From: SIG565 sp045650565
GTDB lineage: Bacteria; Bacillota; Clostridia; Oscillospirales; Acutalibacteraceae
Direction: 5' to 3'
Assembly (NCBI GenBank): GCA_045650565.1
Contig: JAZRRG010000044.1
Location: 1 to 64,000, forward strand
Length of the DNA stretch: 64,000 nucleotides
In this document: positions 16,727 to 25,556 of the stretch, one piece after another
Numbering within the stretch: position 1 is the stretch's first letter
Layout: every line of letters begins with the position of its first letter
Position numbers and translations under genes: made by a program
Notes under the pieces: model-generated
Told to the model about the DNA's origin: nothing
The model's input: only the letters and a program-made list of their open reading frames with translations
The model's database searches: none

Positions 16727-17314
16727 CTAATACTTTCGGTAGCTGCCCACAACCTTGCCGAGTATCGACGGGTTTTCGGGGTAGATGGGGTCAAAATCCT
16801 CGTTTTCAGGCATAAATACAACCCTACCGTTTTCCTTTATATAGCGCTTAACTGTGGCTTCCTCGCCATCCATACCTATAACAATATCGCCTTCTCTAAT
16901 ATAGGCATCCTTTTGGGCTACAACGATGTCCCCATCCATAATACCGACATTTTTCATGCTTAAGCCCTTAACCCGCAAGGCAAAAAGCCCCTCTGCATCT
17001 CGAGTGGGAAACGGAATATAATCTTCAATTTCCTCAACCGCCAATATCGGTTGACCCGCCGTTACCCTACCGATAACGGGCACTTGTGAGGATTCGGTAG
17101 CGCCCTCAATTCTGATAGCACGGGAATATCTCGCATCCCGATATATATAACCGTTTTCTTCTAATACATTTAATATCTCATGCACGGTGGAGGTTGATTT
17201 TATCCCCGTTGCATTGCAAATTTCCCTTACTGTAGGTGGCAAACCTGCCGATATTTTCTTTACAAGAAAATTGTATACCTTTAACTGTTTTTCCTTAAGT
17301 GACGGTCTTGACAT
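16727..17314 (-). CDS. lexA: LexA SOS repressor
   Basis: 195 residues from the ATG at 17314, after CGGGAGG; the frame is open 63 bp further upstream but that part overlaps the promoter. The N-terminal winged helix (PPTVREICNATG) binds SOS boxes. The C-terminal S24 protease domain has the Ala-Gly type cleavage site region (VTAGQPI) and the Ser/Lys dyad in GLSMKNVGI and EATVKRY. RecA-activated self-cleavage derepresses DNA repair. Followed by rnhA in an operon; terminates with TAG. Confidence 0.95.
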   Translation of the reverse strand: MSRPSLKEKQLKVYNFLVKKISAGLPPTVREICNATGIKSTSTVHEILNVLEENGYIYRDARYSRAIRIEGATESSQVPVIGRVTAGQPILAVEEIEDYIPFPTRDAEGLFALRVKGLSMKNVGIMDGDIVVAQKDAYIREGDIVIGMDGEEATVKRYIKENGRVVFMPENEDFDPIYPENPSILGKVVGSYRKY

Positions 17315-17327
17315 ACAAAGGTCCTCC

Positions 17328-17341
17328 CGAACATTTATTCT
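17328..17341. promoter_or_regulatory. Degenerate LexA box at the lexA start site
   Basis: On the plus strand CGAAC-ATTT-ATTCT keeps one perfect half (CGAAC) of the Firmicute SOS box CGAAC-N4-GTTCG and a degraded second half. It lies just downstream of the -10 and overlaps the ribosome site region, a plausible autoregulatory operator of modest affinity. Confidence 0.45.
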
Positions 17342-17348
17342 TTTTTTT

Positions 17349-17377
17349 AGTATAACAAAGACTGCCGCTATTTTCAA
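17349..17377 (-). promoter_or_regulatory. Promoter of lexA-rnhA
   Basis: Minus-strand TTGAAA (17372-17377) and TATACT (17349-17354), 17-bp spacer. The -35 overlaps the stop of the upstream permease gene. Confidence 0.7.
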
Positions 17378-17739
17378 GGGGTATTTTTATCCTTTTTAAA
17401 TATTTCCATCAAACCCAAAACGATTAAAAAGGCCGCAAAGATTTTAGAAATAAATGCCGCATTTAAACTTTTTGTAAGCCAAAGCCCCATAACACTTCCC
17501 AAAGCTCCGAACACCGACAGGGGCACGGTCTTTTTAAAATCTATTTGTTTTTTTCTCGCATAGATTATCACCGAAAGCAGACCTATGGGAATAAAAAATA
17601 TCAAGTTTATTCCCTGTGCCATCAGCTGCTCCACCGACATAAACACCGCCAAATATATTAGCAGTACCGCACCGCCGCCCATACCCATAGCCGCAATAAC
17701 ACCCGAAAAAAGCCCTGCTAAAAGGGCGGAAATATTCAT
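17374..17739 (-). CDS. TauE/SafE family permease, C-terminal half protein
   Basis: 121 residues from the ATG at 17739, which overlaps the stop of the gene before it (ATGA). Four hydrophobic helices are visible, with the Gly-rich AAMGMGGGAVLL motif near the start, the TauE/SafE half-repeat. Full-length family members are about 250 residues with two such halves; here each half is a separate gene. Family members export sulfite, sulfonates or related organosulfur anions, but the substrate here is unknown. Confidence 0.8.
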   Translation of the reverse strand: MNISALLAGLFSGVIAAMGMGGGAVLLIYLAVFMSVEQLMAQGINLIFFIPIGLLSVIIYARKKQIDFKKTVPLSVFGALGSVMGLWLTKSLNAAFISKIFAAFLIVLGLMEIFKKDKNTP

Positions 17740-18101
17740 TTCATCAGCAGGCGTATGCCTGCCCACACCATAAATGCACCGAAAATTCTCTTAAGCCATT
17801 TTGGAGATAAGCGTGATAGCAAAAAGGTGCCGATTAGCGCACCTAAAACACCGCCGGGAACATAAATTAACGCATCATTTATTGTGACATTTCCCCTAAA
17901 TAAATATAGCGAGGCGCTTATCACCGATATTGGTAAAATAACGGCTATAGCATTTGCCTGTGCCTGAGCTTGTGAGAAGCCTAACTTTTTTAGCACTGGT
18001 ACGGCTATCATACCGCCACCCGCACCGAGCGTACCGTTTATAAGCCCTATAGCAATACCGCCCAGCGCCGTTTTTAGATTTACATTTTTAAACATCTTCA
18101 T
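17736..18101 (-). CDS. TauE/SafE family permease, N-terminal half protein
   Basis: 121 residues from the ATG at 18101, chosen because AAAGGTGACG precedes it; the frame is open 39 bp earlier without such a site. It has four predicted helices with the signature NGTLGAGGGMIAVPVL. It is translationally coupled with the following half protein. The two halves presumably form a heterodimer equivalent to one fused transporter in the cytoplasmic membrane. Confidence 0.8.
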   Translation of the reverse strand: MKMFKNVNLKTALGGIAIGLINGTLGAGGGMIAVPVLKKLGFSQAQAQANAIAVILPISVISASLYLFRGNVTINDALIYVPGGVLGALIGTFLLSRLSPKWLKRIFGAFMVWAGIRLLMK

Positions 18102-18142
18102 AGCGTCACCTTTCGGTATTAGTTTTAGGCAAAAAGGCAATA

Positions 18143-18176
18143 AAAATACGGTCCCGTTATTTCGGAGCCGTATTTT
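18143..18176 (-). terminator. Terminator of the ABC transporter gene run
   Basis: A 9-bp stem AAAATACGG / CCGTATTTT (18143-18151 with 18168-18176) followed on the minus strand by TTTTT. The first arm overlaps the stop codon of the ABC gene, ending the long minus-strand transcript. Confidence 0.75.
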
Positions 18177-20331
18177 AATCGTTTATATCTATATTTGACA
18201 TTTCACGCTGTGCCATAACAAGCGAATAGTAAATTCCCTTCTTAGCAACCAATTCATCGTGGGTGCCAACCTCGGCTACTCTGCCCTTATCGAGCACCAC
18301 AAGTCGTGTGGCGTTGCGAAGGGTTGAAAGGCGGTGCGCTATAGCAATCGTTGTGCGCTTATTTGATAATCGTGCGAGTGCATCCTGTATTTGCTTTTCG
18401 GTTTCGGTATCAAGAGATGCCGTTGCCTCATCGAGAATAAGTATCCTCGGGTCGTGCAGCAACGCTCTTGCGATAGCAATTCTTTGCCGTTCTCCGCCCG
18501 AGAGTGTCATACCCTTTTCGCCGATTTTTGTATTATAGCCATCGGGCATTTGAGTTATAAACTCGTGGCATCCCGCAAGGCGTGAAACGGCTATTACCTC
18601 TTCCCTCGTGGCTGTCGGCTTAGCGTATGCTATGTTTTGATAAGCCGTACCCGAAAACAAGTATGTTTCCTGCAAAACAACACCTATTTGGCTGCGCAGG
18701 GCTTCTTGCGAAATATTACGGATATCTACACCATCAACCGTTATTGAGCCATCCTCAACATCATAAAGTCGCATAACAAGGTTAATAAGGGTTGATTTCC
18801 CCACACCCGATGCACCAACAATTCCTATAAACTCGCCGGCTTTTATATGAATGTCTACCTTATGTAATACCTCGCTGCTGCTTTCATAACCGAAGGACAC
18901 TTTATTTATATCGACATCACCCTTGATTTTAATATCAACAGGTCTTTCGGAATCTGTTATATCCTCGGTTTCATCAAGCACCTCAAAAATTTTACCAAAG
19001 GAGGTCATAAAGTTTATTACCTGGCGTGGCAAATGCGATATCATCCTAAGTGGTTCATAAAGCATACCCGCATACGCCGAAAACTGCGTCATTTCACCAA
19101 AGGTCATACTGCCGCCGAGTATTTTATTGCCGACATAAAAAAGTATAATAAATTCGCCAAAGCCCATAAAGAAACGGATTATCGGCATTAATACGCTCCA
19201 TATACAGTCGGTTTTTTCTTGAAGGTCTTTTTCTAAGTGGGTTGCCCCTTCAAAGCGCTTACCTTCCTTTTCCTCCATACCGAATGCCTTAACCACACGA
19301 ATTCCCGAAAAGATATCGTGCAAAAGCGAATTGGTGTTAATTGCCGCCTTCCACCTTTTAAGGAACAGATTGCGCATAAACCTCCAAAAGAAGTAGAAGG
19401 ATAGCACAACAAAAGGAGTTGGCAATATAATCATCACAAACAAACGGGCATCGTATATAAGGATATACACAGCCACCGCAACAAATAGTGTAAGACGCTC
19501 TAATGTGCTTGGCAGATAGTTTACCAAAAACCTCTCAACACTCGCAGTATCGGTGGTCACCCTATGCATAAGGTCGCCTGCGGCATACTTTGTAATTTTA
19601 GAAATTGACAGTCTTTCTATTTTGGCAAACAACGTGTTGCGCAAATCAACTACCATACGGTTACTTGCAATTATAAGCAAATGTGACCGAATAATAGAGA
19701 ATGCTCTAACCACTACCTGCAAGGCAAGTAATGATAAAACCACCAAAACAAAACCGCTAATGTCGGTAGCAGCAGTGTTTTTTATGTACGAATCTACACC
19801 TATACGCTGCACATAAGGCAGTATTAGATTTATAGCGCTTATCACAAGATACATAACAACCGATGTAACAATAAACGCTTTATAGGGAGAGAGTAACTTC
19901 CATATTCTACGAAGCGACTCCTTCTTGCTGCGGCAACGAGCACAGGTATCGGTGCCGTTTTTTATGGGGATACCGCACTTTTTACACTTGGTGCTTCCCG
20001 CCGTGGGTGGCAGTGGTAATCTATTATCCTCTAAATAAATATTTATGTCCCTTACCGATTTTACAATGCGCTTTGAAAACTTGGCATCGCTTCGGCAAAG
20101 CAGGTGAACACTATTATCCTTTTTAAGCTTGTAAGACACGAAAACACAGCCGACACCCATATCAGTAATGAGTTCAGCTACATCGCAAAGCGATATTTCT
20201 TTCTCTATTTCACCGCCGTTTAAAAGCCGTATGCTCTTGCTATCTACAGTAACGGTGCCGTCAAGCACTACATTTGGCCTTACGGGGTGCAGGTTGTATT
20301 TAAAAGAAAAGATTATCTTGTCTTCAAACAT
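18175..20331 (-). CDS. ABC exporter with N-terminal zinc ribbon (second of pair)
   Basis: About 718 residues; ATG at 20331 preferred over the GTG two codons upstream, both with only weak ribosome sites. Order: a beta-rich N-terminal domain (1-115), a zinc ribbon CKKCG..CARCR (about 116-138), six transmembrane helices of a type I exporter, then an ATPase with Walker A GASGVGKST, signature LSGGERQ and Walker B ILILDEATASLD, plus the H-loop His in AIAHRLS. It probably forms a heterodimer with the exporter encoded upstream, with DUF1854 between. The transported substrate is unknown; lipids, peptides or wall precursors are all possible. Confidence 0.88.
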   Translation of the reverse strand: MFEDKIIFSFKYNLHPVRPNVVLDGTVTVDSKSIRLLNGGEIEKEISLCDVAELITDMGVGCVFVSYKLKKDNSVHLLCRSDAKFSKRIVKSVRDINIYLEDNRLPLPPTAGSTKCKKCGIPIKNGTDTCARCRSKKESLRRIWKLLSPYKAFIVTSVVMYLVISAINLILPYVQRIGVDSYIKNTAATDISGFVLVVLSLLALQVVVRAFSIIRSHLLIIASNRMVVDLRNTLFAKIERLSISKITKYAAGDLMHRVTTDTASVERFLVNYLPSTLERLTLFVAVAVYILIYDARLFVMIILPTPFVVLSFYFFWRFMRNLFLKRWKAAINTNSLLHDIFSGIRVVKAFGMEEKEGKRFEGATHLEKDLQEKTDCIWSVLMPIIRFFMGFGEFIILFYVGNKILGGSMTFGEMTQFSAYAGMLYEPLRMISHLPRQVINFMTSFGKIFEVLDETEDITDSERPVDIKIKGDVDINKVSFGYESSSEVLHKVDIHIKAGEFIGIVGASGVGKSTLINLVMRLYDVEDGSITVDGVDIRNISQEALRSQIGVVLQETYLFSGTAYQNIAYAKPTATREEVIAVSRLAGCHEFITQMPDGYNTKIGEKGMTLSGGERQRIAIARALLHDPRILILDEATASLDTETEKQIQDALARLSNKRTTIAIAHRLSTLRNATRLVVLDKGRVAEVGTHDELVAKKGIYYSLVMAQREMSNIDIND

Positions 20332-20345
20332 TTGCACTTTACTTT

Positions 20346-20882
20346 CTACAAATAAATTTCTATTTTTTTATGACTTTTGCGGTCAAGCGCCGCTATGCTC
20401 TCAATTACAAAGCGGTTTCCATCAACATCAAGAAGTATCGCCTTATCATCGCCTATGCGTATCATATTCTTAAATGTATCCTGCATTGTAAACGAAATAT
20501 TGCGCTCATCTGTTGTTATTATTTTCCAATAAGAAAAGCCGTAACGCTCCTTAAGAGAAGCTATACTTTTGATTTGCGGCGCATAGTATCTGCGCTCAAG
20601 CTCGGTTTTAAGCAGTTGCCTTGTGGCATCGCTAAAATCACAAATATCGTATATAATACCTATCTCCGATGAGTTCTCATCAAGCACCGAAATATACTCA
20701 AAAAGCTTTTCAAACGGGAAAATACGGTGCAAAAATATAAGCTCAAATACCTGTTCGTTACCATTATCGGTAAGCTTTAGCCCTAAAAAGCCGTTTTTTT
20801 CAAAGAACTGTGCATTGCCCGAATCTAATTTGTTAATGCGGTCTGGGCGGTGGGCGGTGGGCTTTTTCTTTGTTTGCTCCAT
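20346..20882 (-). CDS. DUF1854 family protein
   Basis: 178 residues from the ATG at 20882 (GGAG upstream; GTG three codons earlier ignored). It is soluble, with no transmembrane segment. The pattern FLHRIFPFEKLFEYISVLDENSSEIG (split, about residues 50-78) and RYYAPQI match DUF1854, which in proteobacteria accompanies an ABC transporter linked to cyanophycin metabolism. Here it is sandwiched between two ABC exporter genes, overlapping the first by 50 bp, so it is very likely an accessory or regulatory subunit of that transporter. No cyanophycin synthetase or cyanophycinase is in this window. Confidence 0.8.
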   Translation of the reverse strand: MEQTKKKPTAHRPDRINKLDSGNAQFFEKNGFLGLKLTDNGNEQVFELIFLHRIFPFEKLFEYISVLDENSSEIGIIYDICDFSDATRQLLKTELERRYYAPQIKSIASLKERYGFSYWKIITTDERNISFTMQDTFKNMIRIGDDKAILLDVDGNRFVIESIAALDRKSHKKIEIYL

Positions 20883-23184
20883 TATTTTCACTCCATTCTA
20901 TAATTCCTGCATTTTTGAGTGCCTCTAACTGTAAAGTATATAGGCGGTTATAAACTCCGTCTTGCTTTGCTAAAAGGGATGCGTGTGTGCCTGTTTCGAC
21001 AACCTCGCCACGCTCAATAACTATAAGCTTATCGGCATCTCTAAGAGTGGACAGCCGATGCGCTATCATTATTGTGGTTTTTCCTTTAGTAAGAAGTGTT
21101 AATGCGTTTTGTATCAGCTTTTCGGTTTTGGTATCCATAGCCGCTGTAGCTTCATCCAAAATAAGTATTTTGGGTTGCCTTAATATTGCCCTTGCAATAG
21201 AAACCCGTTGCCTCTCTCCACCCGATAAATCGGTATATCCAAAGCCGATTTTTGTATTATACGCATCGGGCAGCTTCATAATAAACTCGTGCGCACCCGC
21301 TTTTTTTGATGCTTCTATAACCTCATCATACGTGGCGTCGGGCTTTGCGTACCTTATGTTATCAAGAATGCTTCCTATAAACAAATATGTTTCTTGCGAT
21401 ACTATTGCAATGTTTTGATAGAGCGAATCAAAAGAAAGGTCTTTTACATTTACACCATCAACATACACTCCGCCCTCATCAACATCATAAAGCCGCATAA
21501 GGAGGTTGGCTATGGTGCTTTTACCCGCACCCGTATGTCCCACAATGCCAAGCGTTTCACCCGCCTTTATATCGAATGACACATTTTTAAGAACCTTGCG
21601 GGAGGTATCATAGCTAAAATCTACCGAGCGAAACTCAACATTTCCCTCGATTTTTGGGAGATAAACCGAATTGTCCCTTTCGGTGATTTCGGGCTCGGTA
21701 TCGTAAATCTCGAACAAACGCTGCAATGCATTTGTGCAGGAAGCTGACCAATCCATCATTTCAATAAAGAAATGTATGGGGTTATAAATCATATTTACAT
21801 ACGCTATAAAGGTTATGAGTGAGCCGTAGGTGAAGGTGCCCTTCATAACCATATAACCGCCCACACCAAAGGCAATTATATTTCCAAGATACAGAATAAG
21901 TCCGATGGATGGATATGTATAGTTATTAAAGGCCGCTAATTTTTTATTGCTGAGAGCCGCCCTACTGCTTCCAATATAAAAACGCTCAAGCTCCTCCTTT
22001 TCTTTAGAGAACGCCTTTACAACACGAATACCCGAAAGTGTGTCGGCAAGGTGGGAATTCATTCCCCTATCGCCTACAAATTTCCTTGCGTGTAATTTTT
22101 TTGATACGCCGAAGGTAAAGCGCAACGCTATTGCAAACACGGGAACTGTAATGAGAGATAGCATTGCGAGTAGCGGATTCATAACAAACAGCACAACACT
22201 TAATACCGCTACCTGAACAATATTTATAAGAAAATACGGTACCGCATCGCAAAAGAAGCTGTAAATTGTATTTGAGTCGGAATTAACCTGAGTCATTAGT
22301 CCGCCCGTTTGTCTGCCCATAAAGAAACGCATTGACAATTTTTCTATAGCGCCAAAAATTGTATTTTTAAGGTCGTATACTATCCTTGCTGAAATTCTCG
22401 TTGTTACATAGCCGTTTATGATATCGGCAATGTGTGATAACGCCTTGGTTGCCACAACTATACCTACCGCCAAGAGCACCTGCCCGTAAAGATTTCCGTT
22501 TTTATCAAGCACATTATCAAAAAAGAATCCGTTTGAGAAATACGGCACGAGTATTGCGGTGGAGGTAAGCATAACGAGGGACAATGCCATTAGCACAATT
22601 TCTTTTTTGTACTTTGCAAGGAACACCCAAAAGCGTGAAAACAGCTTACCCTTTTCCATACAATGAGGACAAATTTTGCGGTCACGGTCGGGATACCTCA
22701 TAGAACATTTCGGACAACAGGTCTCTGATGGGTCATCCTCTAAATCTATGGGGAAATCGGGTGAGGTTATATCGCCTTTTTTTATGCGATTAAAGTATTT
22801 TACAAATATTTGCGCATCTGCCTTGCAAAAATTACTCATTGCCGACAGTAATATATTTTCTCGGTTTTCAGTAACCGCAGTAAGTCTAACACCAGATAGC
22901 AGCTGCTCTACACATATTTCACGGATTTCACAAAGAGGATACTTTTCAAACGCCTTTTCGTTAAAGCAAAGGTTTAGACCTTTTCGATGAGCGTCTTTTT
23001 TCTCTAATTCCTCGTATCCTGAAAGCACATAAACCGTGTCATCAGTTACAATTACATAGGTATCGCAAAACACATGACCCGCATCCATATCGCAATAGGT
23101 TGCGAGATAAATATTTTCGGTTTTTATGCCCTTGGCTGCCAATACCGAAAAAATGTATTGCGGGATTCTTTGCGACGCAAACAT
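20833..23184 (-). CDS. ABC exporter with N-terminal zinc ribbon (first of pair)
   Basis: 783 residues from the ATG at 23184 (AGGAGGATG upstream). An N-terminal domain of about 160 residues (FASQRIPQYIFSVLAAKG) resembles the one in its partner. A zinc ribbon, CCPKCSMRYP..CPHCM, leads into six transmembrane helices and an ATPase with Walker A GHTGAGKST, signature LSGGERQ and Walker B ILILDEATAAMD. A Pro/Arg-rich tail overlaps the DUF1854 start. Both nucleotide sites look complete, so neither subunit is obviously degenerate. The start of this gene defines a three-gene transporter unit, ABC-DUF1854-ABC. Confidence 0.9.
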   Translation of the reverse strand: MFASQRIPQYIFSVLAAKGIKTENIYLATYCDMDAGHVFCDTYVIVTDDTVYVLSGYEELEKKDAHRKGLNLCFNEKAFEKYPLCEIREICVEQLLSGVRLTAVTENRENILLSAMSNFCKADAQIFVKYFNRIKKGDITSPDFPIDLEDDPSETCCPKCSMRYPDRDRKICPHCMEKGKLFSRFWVFLAKYKKEIVLMALSLVMLTSTAILVPYFSNGFFFDNVLDKNGNLYGQVLLAVGIVVATKALSHIADIINGYVTTRISARIVYDLKNTIFGAIEKLSMRFFMGRQTGGLMTQVNSDSNTIYSFFCDAVPYFLINIVQVAVLSVVLFVMNPLLAMLSLITVPVFAIALRFTFGVSKKLHARKFVGDRGMNSHLADTLSGIRVVKAFSKEKEELERFYIGSSRAALSNKKLAAFNNYTYPSIGLILYLGNIIAFGVGGYMVMKGTFTYGSLITFIAYVNMIYNPIHFFIEMMDWSASCTNALQRLFEIYDTEPEITERDNSVYLPKIEGNVEFRSVDFSYDTSRKVLKNVSFDIKAGETLGIVGHTGAGKSTIANLLMRLYDVDEGGVYVDGVNVKDLSFDSLYQNIAIVSQETYLFIGSILDNIRYAKPDATYDEVIEASKKAGAHEFIMKLPDAYNTKIGFGYTDLSGGERQRVSIARAILRQPKILILDEATAAMDTKTEKLIQNALTLLTKGKTTIMIAHRLSTLRDADKLIVIERGEVVETGTHASLLAKQDGVYNRLYTLQLEALKNAGIIEWSENNGANKEKAHRPPPRPH

Positions 23185-23215
23185 CAAGCATCCTCCTTTC
23201 TTAAGGTTTTGTTTT

Positions 23216-23893
23216 TTATAATATTTTTTTAATTTCCGTTAAAGATTTAATTTGATATGTAGGTGTATATTTAGGACTTTTTGAATGCGGGTTAAACCAA
23301 CAGGTATCAAGCCCTGCATTGATGCCGCCGAGTATATCAGATGACATACTGTCGCCCACCACAAGAATTTTTGATTTATCCTTTTCGGTTACATTTTGCA
23401 GCACATAATCAAAATACTGCTTTTCTGGTTTTGGCGCCCCTATCACTTCGGATACAAACACCCCATCGACAAGAGCACTTATTCCGCTATCTGCCAAGCG
23501 CTGCCTTTGTATATGCTCTGTTCCGTTTGTTATGATATAAATTTTATACTTCTTATGAAGTTCTAACAGCATTTCCATGGCACCGCTTATCATAAAATGC
23601 TGACGGCATAAATACTGCTCATAGGTATTAGCGGCGGCATCGGCATCGGTATCTATACCCTTTATTTCAAAGAATTTTTTAAACCTGCCTACAATTATAT
23701 CGGTTTTCTCAATTTCTCCCCGTTCAAATGCTTCCCAAAAGCTTATATTAACCTTACTGTAAAGTTTAGCATCGGTGGGCTCTAACGGTAAATTTCTCTG
23801 CCGCATCATTAAGCAAAATGCCGTTTGCTCCGCTTTTTTAAAATCGAGCAATGTATCATCCGCATCGATAAGCAGTGTAGTGTATTTTTGCAT
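23216..23893 (-). CDS. HAD-family nucleotidase, YjjG type
   Basis: 225 residues. HAD motif I is DADDTLLDF (Asp10 nucleophile, Asp12 acid), motif II ITNGT, motif III the APKPE lysine, and motif IV VVGDSMSSD. A helical cap follows motif I. The sequence fits the YjjG/YfnB subfamily, which dephosphorylates pyrimidine nucleoside monophosphates including noncanonical ones, acting in house-cleaning. Its start abuts the galU stop (TAATG), so it is coupled to galU. Confidence 0.82.
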   Translation of the reverse strand: MQKYTTLLIDADDTLLDFKKAEQTAFCLMMRQRNLPLEPTDAKLYSKVNISFWEAFERGEIEKTDIIVGRFKKFFEIKGIDTDADAAANTYEQYLCRQHFMISGAMEMLLELHKKYKIYIITNGTEHIQRQRLADSGISALVDGVFVSEVIGAPKPEKQYFDYVLQNVTEKDKSKILVVGDSMSSDILGGINAGLDTCWFNPHSKSPKYTPTYQIKSLTEIKKIL

Positions 23894-24762
23894 TACATTT
23901 GCTCCGCCAACTTCTTTATATATGCCTTTAATTCCTCTCTTGTTTCGGGATGGGTAAGACCGACGTCGATATTTGCCTTGAGCATACCAAACTTATTACC
24001 CATATCGTGCCTCTCACCGCTAAATACAACACCCATCATACCCTCACGGCGTGCAACGGTTTTCATAGCATCGGTCAGCTGAAGCTCGTTACCGACACCA
24101 AGCGGCGTATGCTCGAGTATTTCAAAAATACGGGCATCAAGCACACAACGACCCAAAATAGAATAGTTGGAAAATTTATTGTAAATACTCGGTTTTTCTA
24201 TCATATCGCTCACTTCAAAAACGCCCTCTTCTACGGGGGATACCTTTAAAGAGCAATATTTAACCACCTGCTCATCGGTTACCTCTTTTATTCCAACAAC
24301 ATTTTTGCCGTAGTTTTCGTATGCCTCACAAAGCTCACCTATTGCGGGAATTTCACCTATGATAACATCATCTCCGTAGAGCACGGCAAACGGCTCATCG
24401 CCCACAAACTCCTTGGCACGAAGCACGGCATCTCCAAGACCCCTTGTTTCCTTTTGACGAATGAAGTATATATTAGCAAGCTTTGTTACCGAGGTTATTT
24501 CCTCATACGCCTGTTTTTTTGATTTGGCTTTCAGCATACCCTCAAGCTCTATTGAATGGTCAAAATGGTCCTCAATAGCACCTTTGCCACGGTTAGTGAT
24601 AATAAGTATATCGGTTATACCCGCCTTGACCGCCTCTTCAACGATATACTGTATAGCGGGCTTGTCCACGATAGGCAGCATCTCCTTTGGTATCGCCTTT
24701 GATGCGGGAAGCACACGTGTGCCAAGTCCTGCTGCCGGAATAATCGCCTTTTTGATTTTCAT
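23893..24762 (-). CDS. galU: UTP-glucose-1-phosphate uridylyltransferase
   Basis: 289 residues. Nucleotidyltransferase motifs: PAAGLGTRVLPASKAIPKEM (residues 10-29), the VDKPAIQY block, and GDDVIIGE for metal binding. It makes UDP-glucose for surface glycans and glycolipids. The UDP-glucose 4-epimerase gene galE lies 18 kb away. AGGAGG precedes the ATG. It is in a run with zinc-ribbon membrane proteins, but no functional link is evident. Confidence 0.95.
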   Translation of the reverse strand: MKIKKAIIPAAGLGTRVLPASKAIPKEMLPIVDKPAIQYIVEEAVKAGITDILIITNRGKGAIEDHFDHSIELEGMLKAKSKKQAYEEITSVTKLANIYFIRQKETRGLGDAVLRAKEFVGDEPFAVLYGDDVIIGEIPAIGELCEAYENYGKNVVGIKEVTDEQVVKYCSLKVSPVEEGVFEVSDMIEKPSIYNKFSNYSILGRCVLDARIFEILEHTPLGVGNELQLTDAMKTVARREGMMGVVFSGERHDMGNKFGMLKANIDVGLTHPETREELKAYIKKLAEQM

Positions 24763-24782
24763 AAAAATCCTCCTTTTTTGCC

Positions 24783-25544
24783 TTACAAGGACATAAAGAA
24801 CATCATAATTGGGATTGCTTCTATTATAGATGTGATGGCAAGCATTAGTATAACGCCTAAAAACGCCATACCGCCGCTGACCCCTCCTGTGTACTCAAAT
24901 CTAGTGCGTAAATTGTCATTATCTATGCAAAACGAGCGTATTTCCTCCACCTTTTTATAAGCGTAGTTTTTATAAACGCCAAGGGAGAATAATCCGCCCA
25001 AGATAAACGATGAAAAGGTTTCAAAATCCGATAAAATACCTGCCACATTTATGCCTACAATGTTTGACTGTAGTCCCTGTAAAAAGTTTTGGAGCTCCGA
25101 AAGCGAACTCTCGGGATTTGACAGTATCGTTTTGAAAAAGTCGACATACTGTGATAGCATCAACACCGTTGCATCGTATGTAATTATAGTTTTTGCTATG
25201 CAAAATGCGGTTGCTATAGCCACACACACCAAAGCCGCCTTATACAGCTTTCGGTAGAAGAACCATATTGCCGTTCCGAAAAAGCCGAAAAGCGCACTCA
25301 AAATAGCTGCAGGCCAACACCACGAAACCCGTGATGAGCCAAGCTCCATACCCAAAAATTTCGGCAGTATTTTATCACTGTTTTTGCCTACAAATATTTT
25401 AATATCCTCGTCGGTATTATCGGCAGCATACTGCCCTGTGCCTTTCGGCTCGTTTGCATACTCCCAAAACTGAGTACCGCAGCTTTTACAAAAGCGGTGC
25501 TCATCCTTGTTTTCAATACCGCATTTAACACAAAACTTACTGAT
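24783..25544 (-). CDS. Zinc-ribbon DUF2628-like membrane protein with apparent ATC start
   Basis: 253 residues if initiated at ATC (25544-25542), 8 nt after a perfect AGGAGG. From there the frame reads ISKFCVKCG..FCKSCGTQF, a standard zinc ribbon whose natural start would be MSKFC. It continues without stops into a hydrophobic domain (PAAILSALFGFFGTAIWFFY, later helices) like the preceding gene. The first conventional starts, a TTG at 25355 and an ATG two codons later, lack ribosome sites and would delete the ribbon. The frame is also the same as the upstream gene, separated by TAG plus four codons, so amber read-through is an alternative. An ATG-to-ATC mutation or base error would also explain it. 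Confidence 0.7.
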   Translation of the reverse strand: MSKFCVKCGIENKDEHRFCKSCGTQFWEYANEPKGTGQYAADNTDEDIKIFVGKNSDKILPKFLGMELGSSRVSWCWPAAILSALFGFFGTAIWFFYRKLYKAALVCVAIATAFCIAKTIITYDATVLMLSQYVDFFKTILSNPESSLSELQNFLQGLQSNIVGINVAGILSDFETFSSFILGGLFSLGVYKNYAYKKVEEIRSFCIDNDNLRTRFEYTGGVSGGMAFLGVILMLAITSIIEAIPIMMFFMSL

Positions 25545-25556
25545 ATTGTCGTCCTC

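Noticed and set aside
20346..20882. Cyanophycin metabolism cluster around DUF1854
   Set aside because: No cyanophycin synthetase or cyanophycinase is encoded near it; only the transporter parts are present.
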